DNA of 64,000 nt from Bacillota bacterium (GCA_905372035.1 CAJPNN010000002.1:1-64000); one strand, 5' to 3'. Positions 61,501-64,000 are shown, counted from the first letter of the stretch. Notes: generated by a model from the sequence alone, not told the origin. Numbers and translations: made by a program.

Positions 61501-64000
61501 ACCGGTATTTTTATAATTGTATTTCCGCCTATGCTCGGATCGAGCGCCTGACAATAGTTCCTTCCGAAAGCATAGAGATTACCTTCTCTGTCCATAGCAA
61601 ATGAAGTTGCGGCATAATCTCTATATCCGGCCGCTCCTATCTGAACTATGTTCTTAAGTCTCGAATCAGGGTTGTTTGAGCTGTAATCAACTCCTACAAC
61701 CTGCTTTGCAAGCGGTGCTACATTATTATCGCCCGATTTGTCATCACCTAAAGCTCCGATTCTTCCGTAACCCCAAGCGAACACTCTTCCGTATTTGTCG
61801 AGTGCCAAGCTGTGATCATATCCTGTCGCTATGCTTACAATATCCGTAAGCTTTATAGCATCCGTTCCTATAGTTCCGTTTCCGTTTTCATCACCTATCT
61901 CAAGTCTCATAACCTGAACATGGAACTCGGAATTTCCGCCTACAGTTCCGTTTCCGAGCTGTCCTACGGAATTATCACCGAAGCTCCAAACGGTTCCGTC
62001 CGCCTTAAGCGCCAGTGTAAATGCATGCCCCGCTTTAACGACAGGGTTTGCAATAAAGTTGCTGTTCTTAGGTATTACATTTATTTTAATGTAGCCTACT
62101 CCGCCTTTTTCGGTATCTTTAACTACTATGTATGCAAGTCCTGTTCTGAGCAGACTGATTTTTCCGGTATTTTTATCCACCGTTGCGACTTTTTCATTTA
62201 AGGAAGTGAATTCCAAGGTGTTAGGCGCATATCCCGAATCTCTCAAAACGTTAAACGCTTCATTCCCTAAAATTTTACTCTTATCTATATTAACCACATC
62301 TCCGACCTGTAACGCCGAAACAACAGTATCATCTTTCAAGAGTACCGCTCCGTCATATATCCTTACAGTCTGAGATGTTCCGTCTCTGTCAAGTGTTGCA
62401 AACTTAATCTTAAGATGAGGGTTTCCGTTATTTAAAACTCTTACAGGCGTCAACCTCGAAGTTACGCTGCCGTCACCAAGCTGACCTGCGTCGTTAAGAC
62501 CCCACGTAAATACATTACCGTTCATCTTTATAGCTGCAGCGTGATATCCCTGTCCCGACATGCCTAAAGACATAACAGCTCCGAGTTTTTCTTCTCCTGT
62601 TTCTCCTCCTGCAACTTCCATAGGAGTTCCCATAACGTCTCCGGTTTTACCTGTTCCCCATTCGCCGTTATGACCATAGCCCCATGAAAGTACTCTGTCC
62701 ATCATCTTTTTCTCGGTAACTGCCGGAGTTCCCGGATCCGTTCCCGAGCCCGGTACCGCAGGGGTAACGATTACTTCGACCTCTCCGTACTGCCTTGCAT
62801 ATCCCGAGTCGGCTATTGTCGAAAGTTCGACAATCTTACTCAGCATCGTCTTTTCCGGAACAAGCGCGCTTCTGCTCTCAACCTTTCCGTTTGCAAGCAT
62901 TCCGTTACCGTTCCAGCCCCATGCATATACGTCTCCGTCTTTATCGAGAGCCATTGCTCCGCTTTGCCAACCGCTCACCTGTACTATATTTTTAAGTGTC
63001 TTTTCTTCTCCTACACCCTTTACCATCATAGGCACATTGACATTAGATGCATGACCTATTCCCAAATGTCCCGAATCGTTATGTCCCCATCCGTAAAGTG
63101 TTCCCGTTTCCGTTATCGCATAACCTCTCGCAACGGCATATCCATGATTATTCAAGCCTGCCGCCGCAATGGAAACTATCTTATTTATGTGCTGCTTATG
63201 GGTATCTCCTCCTACAACCAAAACAGGCAGCTTGCTGTTTTCATTTGTTGCATTTCCGAGCTGACCATACGCATTTCCGCCCCAAGTGTATACTCTTCCG
63301 TCTTTTGCAAGAGCCATTGAGAATGTCGGACCTGCACGCACTTCCACTATATTTCTGAGAATGTCTTTGCCTGTAGGATCCTTAACCTGAACAGGTGACA
63401 AGATGACAGCTTCTCCGTCGTTTCCGACCTGCCCCAAAACGTTATCTCCCCATGACCAAATTGTTCCGTCATTTGAAAGTGCAAGTACATGTGCTCTTAT
63501 ACCGCTCCTGTTGGCTCCACCTGTCGAAATCATGATGATATTTCCAAGCGGTTTACCTCCGTTCATTACCTGAATCGGTGTAACGGAGTTGTCTTTCGTT
63601 CCGTTGCCGAGCTGACCTGTCGCATTATTGCCCCAAGTCCATACAGTTCCGTCCGCCTTTAACGCTACCGTATTATATCTTCCTACCGCAACCTGCGGAA
63701 CTGCTACCGCACCTGCCGGTTTGATTCCGACTTTAATTATTTTAATAAAGTCCATACCGTCAGCAGAAACTATAATATTGGTTATTCCATATCTGCCGTT
63801 TGCATTAGGTGTAACCACACCGTTTTCATCGACCGTTGCAAGGCTCTTATCCGTGCACTCAAACTTAACCTTTGAAGTATCAAGGTTGTAGTCCGTCTTT
63901 TCCTTATAAAGATTAAATCCGTGTATAATCTCTGCGGTGATCTTTGATTTGTTTATCTCCAGTTTCTGATCCACCGCAATATATACATGTGAAGGAAGCG
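27708..64000 (-). CDS. Giant modular surface protein: RCC1 propellers, Ig-like domains, cadherin-like repeats, dockerin-like C-terminus (N-terminus outside window)
   Basis: One reading frame with 12,096 complete codons in the window and no stop before the right edge. The GTG at 63974 is internal: eight more codons (reading LPSHVYIA) continue upstream to the edge, so the start and any signal peptide are outside. Order of parts: the end of an Ig-like domain; ten units of RCC1-type beta-propeller plus Ig-like domain; about seventy cadherin-like beta-sandwich repeats; a carboxypeptidase-regulatory-like domain; two dockerin-like calcium loops. There is no LPXTG, SLH or choline-binding motif at the C-terminus. 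Propellers with WGxNxxGQLG repeats and beta-sandwich chains suggest an extracellular adhesin or matrix fibre. No enzyme motif was seen. Mass would be over 1.2 MDa. Function is inference only. Confidence 0.93.
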   Translation of the reverse strand, partial: LPSHVYIAVDQKLEINKSKITAEIIHGFNLYKEKTDYNLDTSKVKFECTDKSLATVDENGVVTPNANGRYGITNIIVSADGMDFIKIIKVGIKPAGAVAVPQVAVGRYNTVALKADGTVWTWGNNATGQLGNGTKDNSVTPIQVMNGGKPLGNIIMISTGGANRSGIRAHVLALSNDGTIWSWGDNVLGQVGNDGEAVILSPVQVKDPTGKDILRNIVEVRAGPTFSMALAKDGRVYTWGGNAYGQLGNATNENSKLPVLVVGGDTHKQHINKIVSIAAAGLNNHGYAVARGYAITETGTLYGWGHNDSGHLGIGHASNVNVPMMVKGVGEEKTLKNIVQVSGWQSGAMALDKDGDVYAWGWNGNGMLANGKVESRSALVPEKTMLSKIVELSTIADSGYARQYGEVEVIVTPAVPGSGTDPGTPAVTEKKMMDRVLSWGYGHNGEWGTGKTGDVMGTPMEVAGGETGEEKLGAVMSLGMSGQGYHAAAIKMNGNVFTWGLNDAGQLGDGSVTSRLTPVRVLNNGNPHLKIKFATLDRDGTSQTVRIYDGAVLLKDDTVVSALQVGDVVNIDKSKILGNEAFNVLRDSGYAPNTLEFTSLNEKVATVDKNTGKISLLRTGLAYIVVKDTEKGGVGYIKINVIPKNSNFIANPVVKAGHAFTLALKADGTVWSFGDNSVGQLGNGTVGGNSEFHVQVMRLEIGDENGNGTIGTDAIKLTDIVSIATGYDHSLALDKYGRVFAWGYGRIGALGDDKSGDNNVAPLAKQVVGVDYSSNNPDSRLKNIVQIGAAGYRDYAATSFAMDREGNLYAFGRNYCQALDPSIGGNTIIKIPVNVSKNNGTIGKIRSLVADTVAHHSGAVLDDGSLRIWGYSGYGAKGDGVDSGYRAVAPVLNKQVIFATFGWHNCMVTTIDGEVYMWGWNGEGGLGNNAATLNLPTKVEALSKDAEGNFPIQGTVTRGYSTMIKTDGKVYVTGSAGYRYPMGLGETMINSDEVKNMHAGKSDVQGAPFNDAVSTAVSLGDGISSTFIIKENGSLWATGNNYAGRLGIGGTQTVGEPERVGKSYLTMDKYLYSLSVGGEETPNKPVKDSFNLFDVSTGTGVEAEFNWQTWNGKEDIVKVDPRSGKITAVGVGTTYVIVNIVGDSVSTAAIKVEVAPSGAKAFPQVALGNKFSAALRADGTVWIWGNNDYGQLGNGSYNGNTTYPEKVSGLSNIIKIAAAHEFMLALDKSGNVWSWGRNHKGQLGTDKTDNSNVPVKVLKGEQESGTEFLSNIVAIQAGGSDENSSFAVALASDGKIYAFGDNTYKQLAKSDETMYKVPKLLPITDGRDIAVGKGNTLYVLKNSGAVAVMGSNRNYEYGIGNTGEAYPTTVPLTNSAMGIGAADKNGMAITYMLENNEKPNEDITGKIYGFGNNANYMLSAKNGVLARPETMTGRDNIVVMGGSDTVYTIDENGKLLMSGEGTSGQLGNGKFANSTSAAVTFEALAKDSGKPLGKVIGAAVSKGGKHVIAIAEDGTLWAYGENRNIQLGNSEIVDKTNTAVKVGGEMSVGAAKHEILLRKDAKYSAADLASVNPTFNVIKEMQQPNVSISYESRNAAVATVKNDGEISATGVGQTFIKISIKPDGGETKELFIKVLVVPDDKTVTKKFITYPSVDVGHEFTVALKANGEVYSWGLNDYGQLGLGYTGGIETAPQKVMDGVVSLSAGHNYVVAATADGKVYTWGCDNYGQLGHGNPKKNLDTPEEVKFFTDNNIKIVKVSAGGYEGYGFTLALSDKNEVYGFGINNGRQISETGAGEFTLPVKIPVADIIAISANTIRTSYMLSASGTVYAMGIADYGEYGEAKREAIQAVNIGDGLKAVAIASGHGSAFAITSDNQVIGWGRSVEGQLGRQAYNVAPTAMSLKDVVMLDGGMSTLALISNDVFDDETKASFGNIYSSGNNAYGQLGTGDNAHKYEFGKVKAEEEDKPFNKAIYVATSDMASNSAAISREGNVYVWGLGANGQIGNGSFESYSKPTTAGVRRMIVSGIPDNRLLVKVGDEGIKLHATVTSGFNVFGDDIPLGDVAIRAASTNPDVVSISNDSLHKLTYHKPGEAKIVLYDKESGLYGICQIKVLPADLNIENPVFPKTVAGGSFGMALKADGTVWTWGNNEYGQLGINDESKKEVLSPVQVVMSNGQPLKDVKDIAAGDYFALALLKDGTVYAWGYNDGNGALGQGTGARYNQHAPVQVKGVGGTGFLGDEKTGKIVSISADYYSAVAVTEKGTAYAWGGNDYYKLGTLSGGVMYTPTKVAGVNNAFEAYPNRYRMSILNKDATVLGAGYNNYGELSTGEQSTKSRVQLAQKGKNQGPIKGVSHVAVGEHHTVLNVYEFDKELPPGEDPSKQFKNRVLSSGYNAEGAIGNGKYDYYNLYAVPVRTPDNKADLTGIASVAATVRGSFALAHDGTIWSWGQNDQGQLGNTVVGGNYSLAAKVLKDNITGEPIKNIMYVTSASTGRYALAINELGGVFSWGANNLGQLGDGTVGGNQTYPTVVGSVPLKISKKLIRVKPNESDKVTVENDGKPFFVFGEIAQSSSISWRVLNSRIASINAGNNGEVTVTGLKNGETSVIAKDNVTGKTISCKIIVSDGFTNPQVVGGKDFTVALKADGTVWTWGLNRAGQLGIANSTPQAVLPQKVTKYESKYQGEIFEFKNIIKIAAGTDFALALDADGNVYSWGLNSYGQLGYSNYYYGSRNMPIKITAISSIVDIKAGDSFALALDADGRVYSWGRNTHGQLGLNTIDGSQHPTPELVKGKGGSGVVRGAVEIAASYRSGALVLGDGSVWSFGDNSKGQLGDGSTSSYSATIVGVKNIKNANKLVGGAMNMAAVLDDGNAVIWGDNSSSQVNNVNAAGMDVCNTPYLIEDATHAAMKNIDNIAIGGSDAGDSQIIVTDMDGNIYTWGSALNGKLGDGVLANRATPVKISVPKDTGAKVGGIGAGNAHSLAILENGDVYAWGANTSGQLGDETMVQNIYPVKVGGDYIDLDKYHITIKVGDNDLKDITGRYNLFFNVYKDVDSTASISARSLDESVVRVENGKLVPVAAGKTKVVVSAKGKNAICEVTVLGADAGTVKYLASPDVASGEGFTVILRANGTVYAWGKNDVGQLGDGSTENRIFPMNIVFGNDPDTYITKIKAGRSHVLALDNKGHVWSWGLNDKGQLGRSGDQSKPAMISGVDDIEFAELGTGETSSYAVDNNGNVYAFGNEIGGSGTSFGGTPILLSLLNRTVSISGGYALKSDETVWVVPADIKETVVLRKSDLANITELSSSNNHTLALDEDGALWTFGNSDYGQLGDGEKKGRNNARKITEANDNTALPSLKRISAGYRYSLALSKDGKVYAWGLNDKGQVGNENVYSETLKPAQVSTYPNVGADKIEKIAAGYGHSVTSKVDGYVWSFGWNNYSQLGNEDTDDSYVPVIAGKNSISAVPNSIKLPVDANNDVDIKDMITVSESESINLLKDGKKLGAYVINSKNSDVLKTNGADTKVRALKEGVAILEVTSATSSAKGYLTVVVTGKTAYPMIAVGNTHTVALKADGTLWTWGNNSNGQLGHDAAGGAIKEVVISAGGSQPIKEIIKYIAAGKNATYAVSESGKVYSFGDNTYGQLGAGIEDRKVTGIQKVVTDGHEFGADIRVSKISAFDNSVMLLTEDGKVYVFGEAFGNRNKASRFNYTDNIRDISRNYALTAGGDVWTLTNNAVPKKLMGFKDQNKQRVPIIKIAAGKDHLLALDVNGRVWSYGKGYYGQLGNGDWHDVWTPKLIDSISDVKDIAAGDYTSAAILSDGKVYTWGINSNGQLGTGNTDSRYVPTKNRNEKSNISIFAGYRNIASVEGNGTVWMSGANEEGQIGDSTRIDRNEPVIVGGSEVTILDETDTPLYGTIYLRKGDQKKLKGAFGLFNLLNNETAAQEFNYKSSNMSVATVEMNTGQMAAVKEGVSYINVTEAAYTHKEAYIKVVVLPEKVPAGTTFRPDAVTKAGHSVAVKYDGTLWAWGINNSGQLGTGNTDNCDEPVNVTPSGVKFKAVAAGGMHSLALDSEGNVWFTGTVKGRVTNSFTKIAGLKDIIEISAGNEFNLALDKRGNVYSWGDNSRGQLGISDNLVYLEEPALVPINSVTAISAGNEHSLFLRSTGEVYAAGNYENARLGVEGASTYIYRPAKVSKVSSAVAISAGGAHSAVVTFREDLITFGKNDKGQLGREGSSSTPSKVDTLTYISEVSAGEDYTVAMNRDGEAYVSGANNYGQLGVGDKLNKSAFIRNTKFTDDNIVLTSVSAGTGYSVAVDNAGNVYGFGDYSQGADLEFNETLSDVPVRIGERKQLIKESEILLRVGEQYLVKTFSGNDFNIFGDVVSNNTKAEFTIGNMEVAIVDPLGNITARNPGVAKLIVEKGGMKSRCIVRVIPEEFKAMPMVAAGNAHVLAIRADGTVWSWGGNAYGQLGLGNNVLGNKSEPTEIIALRGKKIVSVAAGEFHSLAIDADGRVYVWGSNQRGQTGLDSLENAIYTPTMLPNISNVRKILGGRDHSVILTGGGDIYTFGDNSHGQLGTGSMKDFERVPVRVKSINKIIDISFGAGGNCNIVLRYDGTVWAWGANNNKQISSEEHSNQSYRSPIRINMGQFEGQISRVYNGLSHSLALLNDGRVIAWGDNARGQLGTGDKNPVIGPTLVKDLGGVLDLDVGATHNIALTEEGDVYAWGDGDYGRLGVGRANGETGYSQTKPIKVTYFNRNAIFIAAGGAASYVLKNDGYLYSFGVNDKGQLGNGESGESGEFTNVEDSYKYSPVLVSGKQMKIMPESFRIAAGGTENVEFTASRFNMFRDIEPNATEYKWEITDEKDVHGANAGTGNIARFFNDPNTGQIDNKKLLGVKEGTALLTITDKVSGYVAKAEIQVVNPDLIRPDKIIMEHVVAKDLAVNDAVTKGFLDSDEYEKTVLPNGNIIYNLKGIKGIYGVQVMVEGDKSVIRVKSKVNTDDITLQDKNGTPIGNKSKNSTPGDKYKGYFEFTDVPVSKIREMFYIRIHNAGIPDGPDDHDETDNINYYDGIYKLVATILSEDVSLKALKIDTSQSGIDYMADHTKFKDGSITSIKNAIQIGNTNQYFTVVDDATQNLKIYVYGEGGFASTISVNNKKVNADHDEAHKHPKNFDVQTVTLNENDKMVTVPINITADNNKSMSYLLTIYKKKAATAIKEITATSKGVANGKTYRAVMTDDLHYDVYLPEDVKSVDITTIGELSEAQVQYKAAAPNRDLDYSKVVNGVYPDFVLADKSGTDTAVVQLKAGGNEGLQYTLRIHRLSKAEDPMVYVNANYVKKEKMPGVQGIYRYKVDKTADSARVMVTTATYGSYIKIGDTAPSLNASIQNIRVNFGPDGTQDIDIHVIPDGESANDGNRYILRLYNEDSDNRLGEVKADEIIKATGAAGEEFKAVYDYEKDAYIVKVKGKVEKIRLNANPMARGALIALDKNEDTAKNAAGAPSATVEEELLQNEITYFATVTPKVHDSVTGVYAKATYKIIVIRQSSNVDLDVKFGEHKLNLDADESTYDFLLPRSADGSDNTVRTLTAETKDKFAAVTISDSKTFEIANGAGNKAEMKDVKANEPEATVKYIHVRAQDGTTKTFTVKIKKLSKDKTIINDGVIVQTTSGKQIAKYDANTSTYRVKVPYDKEGAWIKVIPNNKDAYIRVGDEGDYKKPEEDTLVTGEAPSVVYKNFTLVDPATGAKETVTKISVKSPDGIDPVKEYNLIIEAASSDTSIYTIREISNVKYAGKPVKAPEGVSEYDYYLGVDQEDINNGATVQIEVVATSPSATVTINDGIANGTVPADFVNENTDPSETNRALKTIKLMNDQPVVRIKVVSEEGVATKIYKLRIVPKSNDNTIDPNGYVKLVRINDMDRPVGYNTAKGAYVVSVAEGTSKLPIRIKANSPFAKVAVDRFANPLGSDGALYSDNNEIMLPGYDISGTDLNKGLEIPFYVKAENGAIRTYKIIVQTAARDTAVTKVELIIDGVAREAVVNKLNPLEYNIVVGRDVSKADIRVTPNSYEVHEILIGGAYDSIDNITGARTRNNYPMELGNEFTVPISVTASDKLTKEDGYKLIIKKVDLNMDLASVKVDETSLTKGAKDTYTYIANTNVLNSKANITLISVKPESTVKLERMIPAKGKSPVEYSYEEIGKAVKGGGVWDDVSLDTKSDINRFRVTVTAEDGYTSKTYYLVIRTKSENTEIDYIKVGQYYAKPTNDNSKWEVKIPNTTKFAAFTIKTYDELASILKLNGSGYEQGIYSDVITDMDLQTANKVLTFEIKSQSGNTKRTITLTIIGDETAPAIKKITVNGDKAKDPTVSETNYIYDTVLPNASELLVGAEGTLINYYVEIDGGDRKLSKNEKKVYMPVSESEKEIGVKLYKEATDSNSAVAAGLILKRLAQDYGIILTVDGKAPTAKNDGSYEAYVDAKASHAGIKAIASNNNYIVTIDGYSDKDGSPASVNNKANTGQAAELNTYLYRALESKETTVNITVKKSDDDKTPAKYRLVLRMKSNNTAVKEVIANIGTSYENKDTTESLETHNGKPYGIYNVFIPVDKADPNKLIYTELLSVRPEDKTSEVSIDGGDFSSVDADGVYTKRVVLTNKTFDANNDGTPDTFIVPMKVKSQSGDIKEYKIYVTVSDLDLGLTSVKVNSTVIKPDSKGNYVAYVDNGAVSADVLLQATENALPEIRSLDGNIVAPNGGSNLLVVRGFDISKLDPNNPDGLKFNIRLKAKDSAYERIVPLIFKAKSGSTKITVEVNGRKAVWNTATNTFEGYLSYEEKQANIQAVAEDDFAKVGIETNPPVDVKVTSKLINVDGDSAVVKIYVTAQNGTPATVNGKGWYTLNLTRRSGDNGILKIFETTTNVPAMEKQDPVTGDKVYSFYFGDDNKDFGLTVVPASKATLRVGYYDKAGAWIGSDWTSQHDSTFAGNINADENKGKYSVEVRAENGDIKAYSLNMLRKKGDVSLKSIVTNRGEVSHFNVKMDKDIQYDSYVPEKNVKIEIRPNDENAKILSVRRVVAPNDDAEYTDVLKAAEWDNDTAPDGTRNFILKGGVKLGIVEYYRIEIESHSGVIGKRYLLLRGMSDDISVHRVKVNNVLGTDVINEGKEYIFKVDNSLNKLPVEFVANSRAYITYVNGVKVTVPAGDWNNNGEDYKLSIGEQTAIGFRVDAEMYVDAERTPNAFRDYSVKIFKNSNNTALTGVTVNGGTAKARSNNPTIYEISIPSKVDANDLLSSNPAKIRINTQNGFADIVMLENEQPTSEKAKGELNVTRELGDPESNPVNIFRFRVISSSGNAQQDYTLYVYRDLEKIGIKSLHVDGKKIEEKNGIFAAQVEIGKPVDISIEPVGALSKITLWGNGISENAPKIGTGLSIFENLPINAVGDTEYRFKVAASDGSAESEVKRIIISVSQGADTGIQSVEFAGKKAKISDWDKSTYIVNVPPETLTGLLKIKANNAQSKILFEGINSIDGVLTASCHCAGNVTELIFNVTARDGKTKKDYKLLIVKGISTIKNVKVNGNDALKQGDKYYYQVKPNASAADVTLTASSTAAKVKIAGNAEKIHEDTVSVKLNSVGETVVPLVVSTYPFTDDMKVNASLIITKQDNRLNLSSVLFKPESQNSAREVEKDSKGDYYTLMPAADTKGQLTVVANSSDVNLKLYKVGNPDAIADGAESIDVALSNLTDPVNKYKIVASRGTDTAVYDLTMAKRNSDAEIVKVIGQKGLPDETVANKVSSTDPDKNTKYVLYVRDDLKDLALYIKSSNEKAKISLEGVSDSQVGEFNADVSLPLDQKEIKKVITVVATDNTKKNYDLVISRENRVARLDEVAVNDTVIEYKNGAYTAYLDESAYPTMENATAKVVIKAPAGTVKLYKDNNELVSKSGISNVWSDDALQIDALKIDEYRIVVTSGNGQSSASYKLIIRTPDYQTGLDYVKVDAGAGETELKKDASNTYNMIISNSSDHIKISAGALNKNAILKINRVDNDTYKQTINSLAISTMIKDIYIPIDVTDPDLKVTRYTVKLTRKNLDDSIKTLKVDDSENLVNTKKVETINGKEHDVYTYILKDAVSDFSTPVITNIYAETANAFAKITGGMDTAPDPVEQDLNVWSVNKFRLADKEVTVFEIKTKSEDSKEIKVSYLRVYKKTSNTELESIKAYYKENGKETSQAAQVKDGEYHVWVPSTASLVDIEAISKSLMAGVKVGSHVTYKEHQDKLTDVPMAANEFVIDISVRATDGTIAAHKLHVHKADVSLKNLIIYNALQGNQDAEYRDGAYHVDILPQDNVSVTANTTLRDMYVRIGVLKKPASTDSSYAEYLRKASNYANDDPDIVWLEWVKATNTYQVLPLNTEDASTTMVKVQVGVPNDLANPHEPTLGDDGVIGTVATYNLFIKQKSNNNKLIPVVDDVAIKESIPKLEADGHVYNNFYFGVPSSHANTVRFKILKDALGVDEPVVSLMNNVPDQSGTVYINNDFAHDTYVELAINAPAQVAEDTEDSVFELTARSKTGQVAYYRVHIYRQSQNTDIDYGESTVNKEYRKKTVVDEHITDIFETPETALDQVDLDGKPLAGKYALVYLKTVAPKAKIVFKGKTYVGATDDPNDRVKGILVPIKEGEKHLDIPYTVISEDESSEGRKVSDNILHIDVSSVNNNIEFIEIRGVNTTRAVQSGEDVDGFTGEKITVYKGFVSSEDYRLSVEKNIKTYVTAQAQTHTEKTVVRLADENGELEPGIVNPSPQLAYRSSYSYDTKDANSENPVTVSMSVTSETGVRKLYRLDIYRTVDDNRKVKNVWVAPAGKLDSASPASFDPAENMYVAEIGNDIRTIEIKVKADHEYAGVDINGKNEYEVGEKTLLINNLKPGQSYDFHFKVRSQDEMATGKSEGKDYVVRVKRISENRKILKVELKNSNGEVVETIRKVDHVNKRIDIDVPYASQIVPVNIIADDPGAVLSMSLPHGDFTAQSKLEVNLPFDKDEFANGPKAYSVQVKSTPNDTTPATYNIVLHRKTSELKVKEVKLNGRLAKVNPNNHYEFSIDIGSGELKGNLSATTLAEGEFIQLVSGSRPFVKNTDTYEDLSFDDILVGNEREFSINVGSKDSNSVTGDPDQIKETKLKIRRLKPEEIRSDLQLVFNVAETKNGTYKRASFKNTTKEVIDGEERTVDNYQKFVNPVVKYAYIKTQTNFGDSKIDISQDGAVLGSGNGEADATAFMSSDNIVLPVKVTAKDGATMNYKLFIEKASNNIALKIVEAKAQVAGTMMLTPVTATPVKMNEYVAEMPMGSEAATFRVVTEDPDTIIQLYDEDMKTLTGESVKGELRFGQKIGMLTDKSEYVLKIKVISKTGGAEQDYYLRAVSIPDGTEIKDMFVKGVDDPVERFKSAAVTGLTTYFASVPNKDAAHPAEKATVKIVPKNPEAVISIEGVANPDGKGEYITEVALTSSLVTEVNVVVQAPSGAKSQYKLYLSKYTYDYELIVRVNNEITERAGNTYIRRNALPFNVNSANVEVTVADREKGYQLSINGGALQKITVDRPIATAKVPLSGGVLTNFPVKVYDAAGQFIKEYTVSVKKDQEDNNLGVIYVDGHKAVKYGTADGRVKYEAYSYGSPKHNGTDKGTANVEIYAVNKNSMIEMVRVKEAGGADNEWRGIDPSTGRLKATVGGLERKKDDNPMPPETNRFNITITAGSSSYYELYIHYVPADVFLDGLQVTKKGSSVPAPFKNGVYKKDILEYEVELNEDVNEFDISAWALETKKAVDAYFTSLGLDAANYPTKIKIGDAEPLGNGVEVLQKDSGEHVSAHVKVSNDYTRIPVYLMVPNFVKTYYVVIHKTSSDATLRELSVKDHNIEPEFKPEVKGYTLDVESYNKEAVIHARANHDHVGAGTRVTLLGFRNGVDKYQIGSELVEINEKVSLAYGSNNFEIRVTSENGTVETYKLTIYRKPIDVDLKDVLVNGNNAAYVGNNTFRAYVVPGSKAEIKVRGNDPRAVATLNNGVISNPGDYAVMEMDTKNIPGNVNEVAVKVAVTDGSVVVEKNYKLEVVEADGDILSVYMDAGDGTFDPSSPVNSALKYANPISATWNSAENRFEIGIPYLKLSPKIRITTMKEGKQVKVGVGSYKNPDTGTEKRFTGGILIDASKNESLVKIVVKDKASGIEKPYDLLIKRLSNEAELSDLDVGSETKIKPDFDPKNKVYEMTVEKDSVKFNKIAAKHPKATIKIRDNTSVNSFGNTTEFTLKNLKPGINIMEIEVTSEDKTVTNIYKVRVNFKLPAKASLLKDLRVYTGEKEKDRRYHHLVPMFDKNIQTYYMPISSKLNEKTDPVFVEATPIDQQYQLFYKKIVNGEQADSGNGSLVLIDKQLHANDEVRVVFSVQYKGTSSGVPLAEYTVIFGKDKESNLNPDTDWLTSISLEKTELTRDFSEGIKDGNYFATVENNVTKDKLTAVVGDVGASVVTKLYKLENDRKTWTLQNNINSGIPTEITFDVGDNVYLIEALVNADAGEKPTIKKYYSLTINRKAEEKTDFVVGDPLLKSITTNVASISPLFDSNITSYNLSVTNKVEELALTIEAKDDKAVISVRSEAWDYDEEGLGFIKTNGIRLVSGNNRIVITCEVQGAKKVYVLNINKAVEPYTAELVDLKHDKRGTLAPIFNSDISNYYITYPADAQDIWFTPIMRAPDSGHVEVYVDGTKVMDVNSGDVFNYKNVKFGESVVKFRVVVDKNGTKVTRDYVVTVFRNKTDDPVAEGINIEAFNKAGTRYELTPPFKENVNSYYLNVPNSEDSVDIKVTLPNSVGSTVLINKANAGAGNKYTVPLNTVGDHEIIVEVKDNNGNNKWYTIIVNRSDVEKPGTVKLDDLKVKQAKYKLTPLFASDIKYYEVKVDADTNFINLIPYSGSNITINNMPVLSGAQSQNLELNYGETFIDVVLKGTAAMGTQNTKVHYIVKVIRPTEDHNAKLVNLSVDKGTMAPVFRTDQSSYYVTVPYGVKTIGVLPTALEAKNVVKINGQVFSGTDYMQVDISGTTNKNLRIEVFEDSNATVASSTYTLSVSRRDLSGKNVDLKGFELSNVELTTVFNTREINYYAYVPESMSTVELKVSAAADGAEISGAGTIDFTSRQTKTTIVTVTNGNSVQRYSLTLMDKPKTKLINQIAVENATYDFATTENAGNAIIARSAESAKITVGQAGDGKDYFINGKKIKSGEAVTVKINTDRDRFDIRAVSGDKVSEEVYVLYLDKDKDKPFEPYISKIMLNNDGSTITSNDLIPNFDKKKFEYAATNGGEKVYMFAEPDTENSFIELYNEENGVYSVVEDLGSMIEQNIDKVKGYSVFKFRITKFSANGYENINEYNVKVYNTDSPIANRIWVQDAVMEPEFKETLRDYAVKISNNTTEFTVNSEIGYSDGYVEMSIDGGDFVRGNTRTFTGLNLNRKNFEVVVRIHDGKGKHGDYRLHVERTDEPILQIELQDLKMTDETAEGDGLYELKPKFTEGKGRYEAVISYTDRSVKITATAKNADDRISAVLPDGREIPLISGAESPDLVLPADFLADDDARAVIRLKAVDNTGKIGNYEIVITREARKFGNARLESLVPTYTDGEEIGNFIFNPESKNHKIIVKRGTKEINLKAVAENPADNVVVNYNGTDIAGNSNNKIVKVPVSEDDTRNFVFLTVGGGGTTPSTYMVEIVYANTAYLADISVTDDDPDDDYKKLIPGFDPLKRDYKVKVGALETNIEFTILGNDDADLSMKKDGESAHKLLSVREMKKAFDLDLATKEFKFIFEINKPASGSDPGGKGQYVVTVIRDTAASEAVVQTYIKGKVRLYGPDASSVIRLFDSSGNQVVAGKDGIAMDYEVGADGAFEIQPRQEGTYSMEIERKGYLKLKIVNIEIGRTFAKAMYDFGMLDLMPGNVVDAGDSKDVIDETDLEAFRKIMDGQNTVTVTYDEDTGAIIKTTSIGGIERTSVVLESVVATDIKSDTDNVTAENALNVLDEKTDDVSKVDKLEASVEVEGDKVAISVTKVVVGEGMNRAPAMVTATVTVNRADCDFNQDGVVDFKDLTYLVTHMGKKMFVIDNRDVNDVNRKKPVQYV
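28600..49270 (-). repeat. Array of about seventy cadherin-like beta-sandwich repeats within the giant protein
   Basis: About 6,900 residues of repeats of roughly 85-105 residues. The typical pattern is a start like L-x-x-I-x-V-N-G, a central Y-x-x-x-V-P, then A-x-V-x-I, and an ending G-x-x-x-Y-x-L-x-I-x-R-x-S-x-N-T that leads into the next repeat. This fits the cadherin-like beta-sandwich family common in clostridial surface proteins. Copies are well diverged, so the count is an estimate from length. Cysteines are very rare; one repeat near 41461-41480 has an S-C-H-C cluster. Confidence 0.75.
49570..63710 (-). repeat. Ten RCC1 propeller + Ig-like composite units within the giant protein
   Basis: Each unit opens with a strand such as (N/F/Y)P-x-V-x-x-G followed by ALKADGTVWTWG, then about seven blades marked WGxNxxGQLGxG. 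Approximate propeller starts on the plus strand: 63702, 62048, 60515, 59055, 57633, 56131, 54676, 53350, 52011, 50710. Each propeller is followed by a BIG2-like Ig domain of about 90-110 residues with an FN-hydrophobic-aromatic motif and an ending like GxTxIxVxD...V-x-V-P. Unit length is about 430-550 residues. An additional Ig-like domain precedes the first propeller (63715 to the edge). The final Ig-like domain ends near 49270. Confidence 0.85.

Noticed and set aside
49570..63710. Short regularly recurring DNA words such as CCGAGCTGTCCG, suggestive of a CRISPR or satellite array
   Set aside because: They encode GQLG in the propeller blades, are in frame, vary in sequence and have no constant spacer length.
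63972..63974. GTG as the start of the giant protein
   Set aside because: The frame stays open upstream to the window edge, there is no ribosome binding site before it, and it lies just before an Ig-like domain, so it is an internal valine codon.
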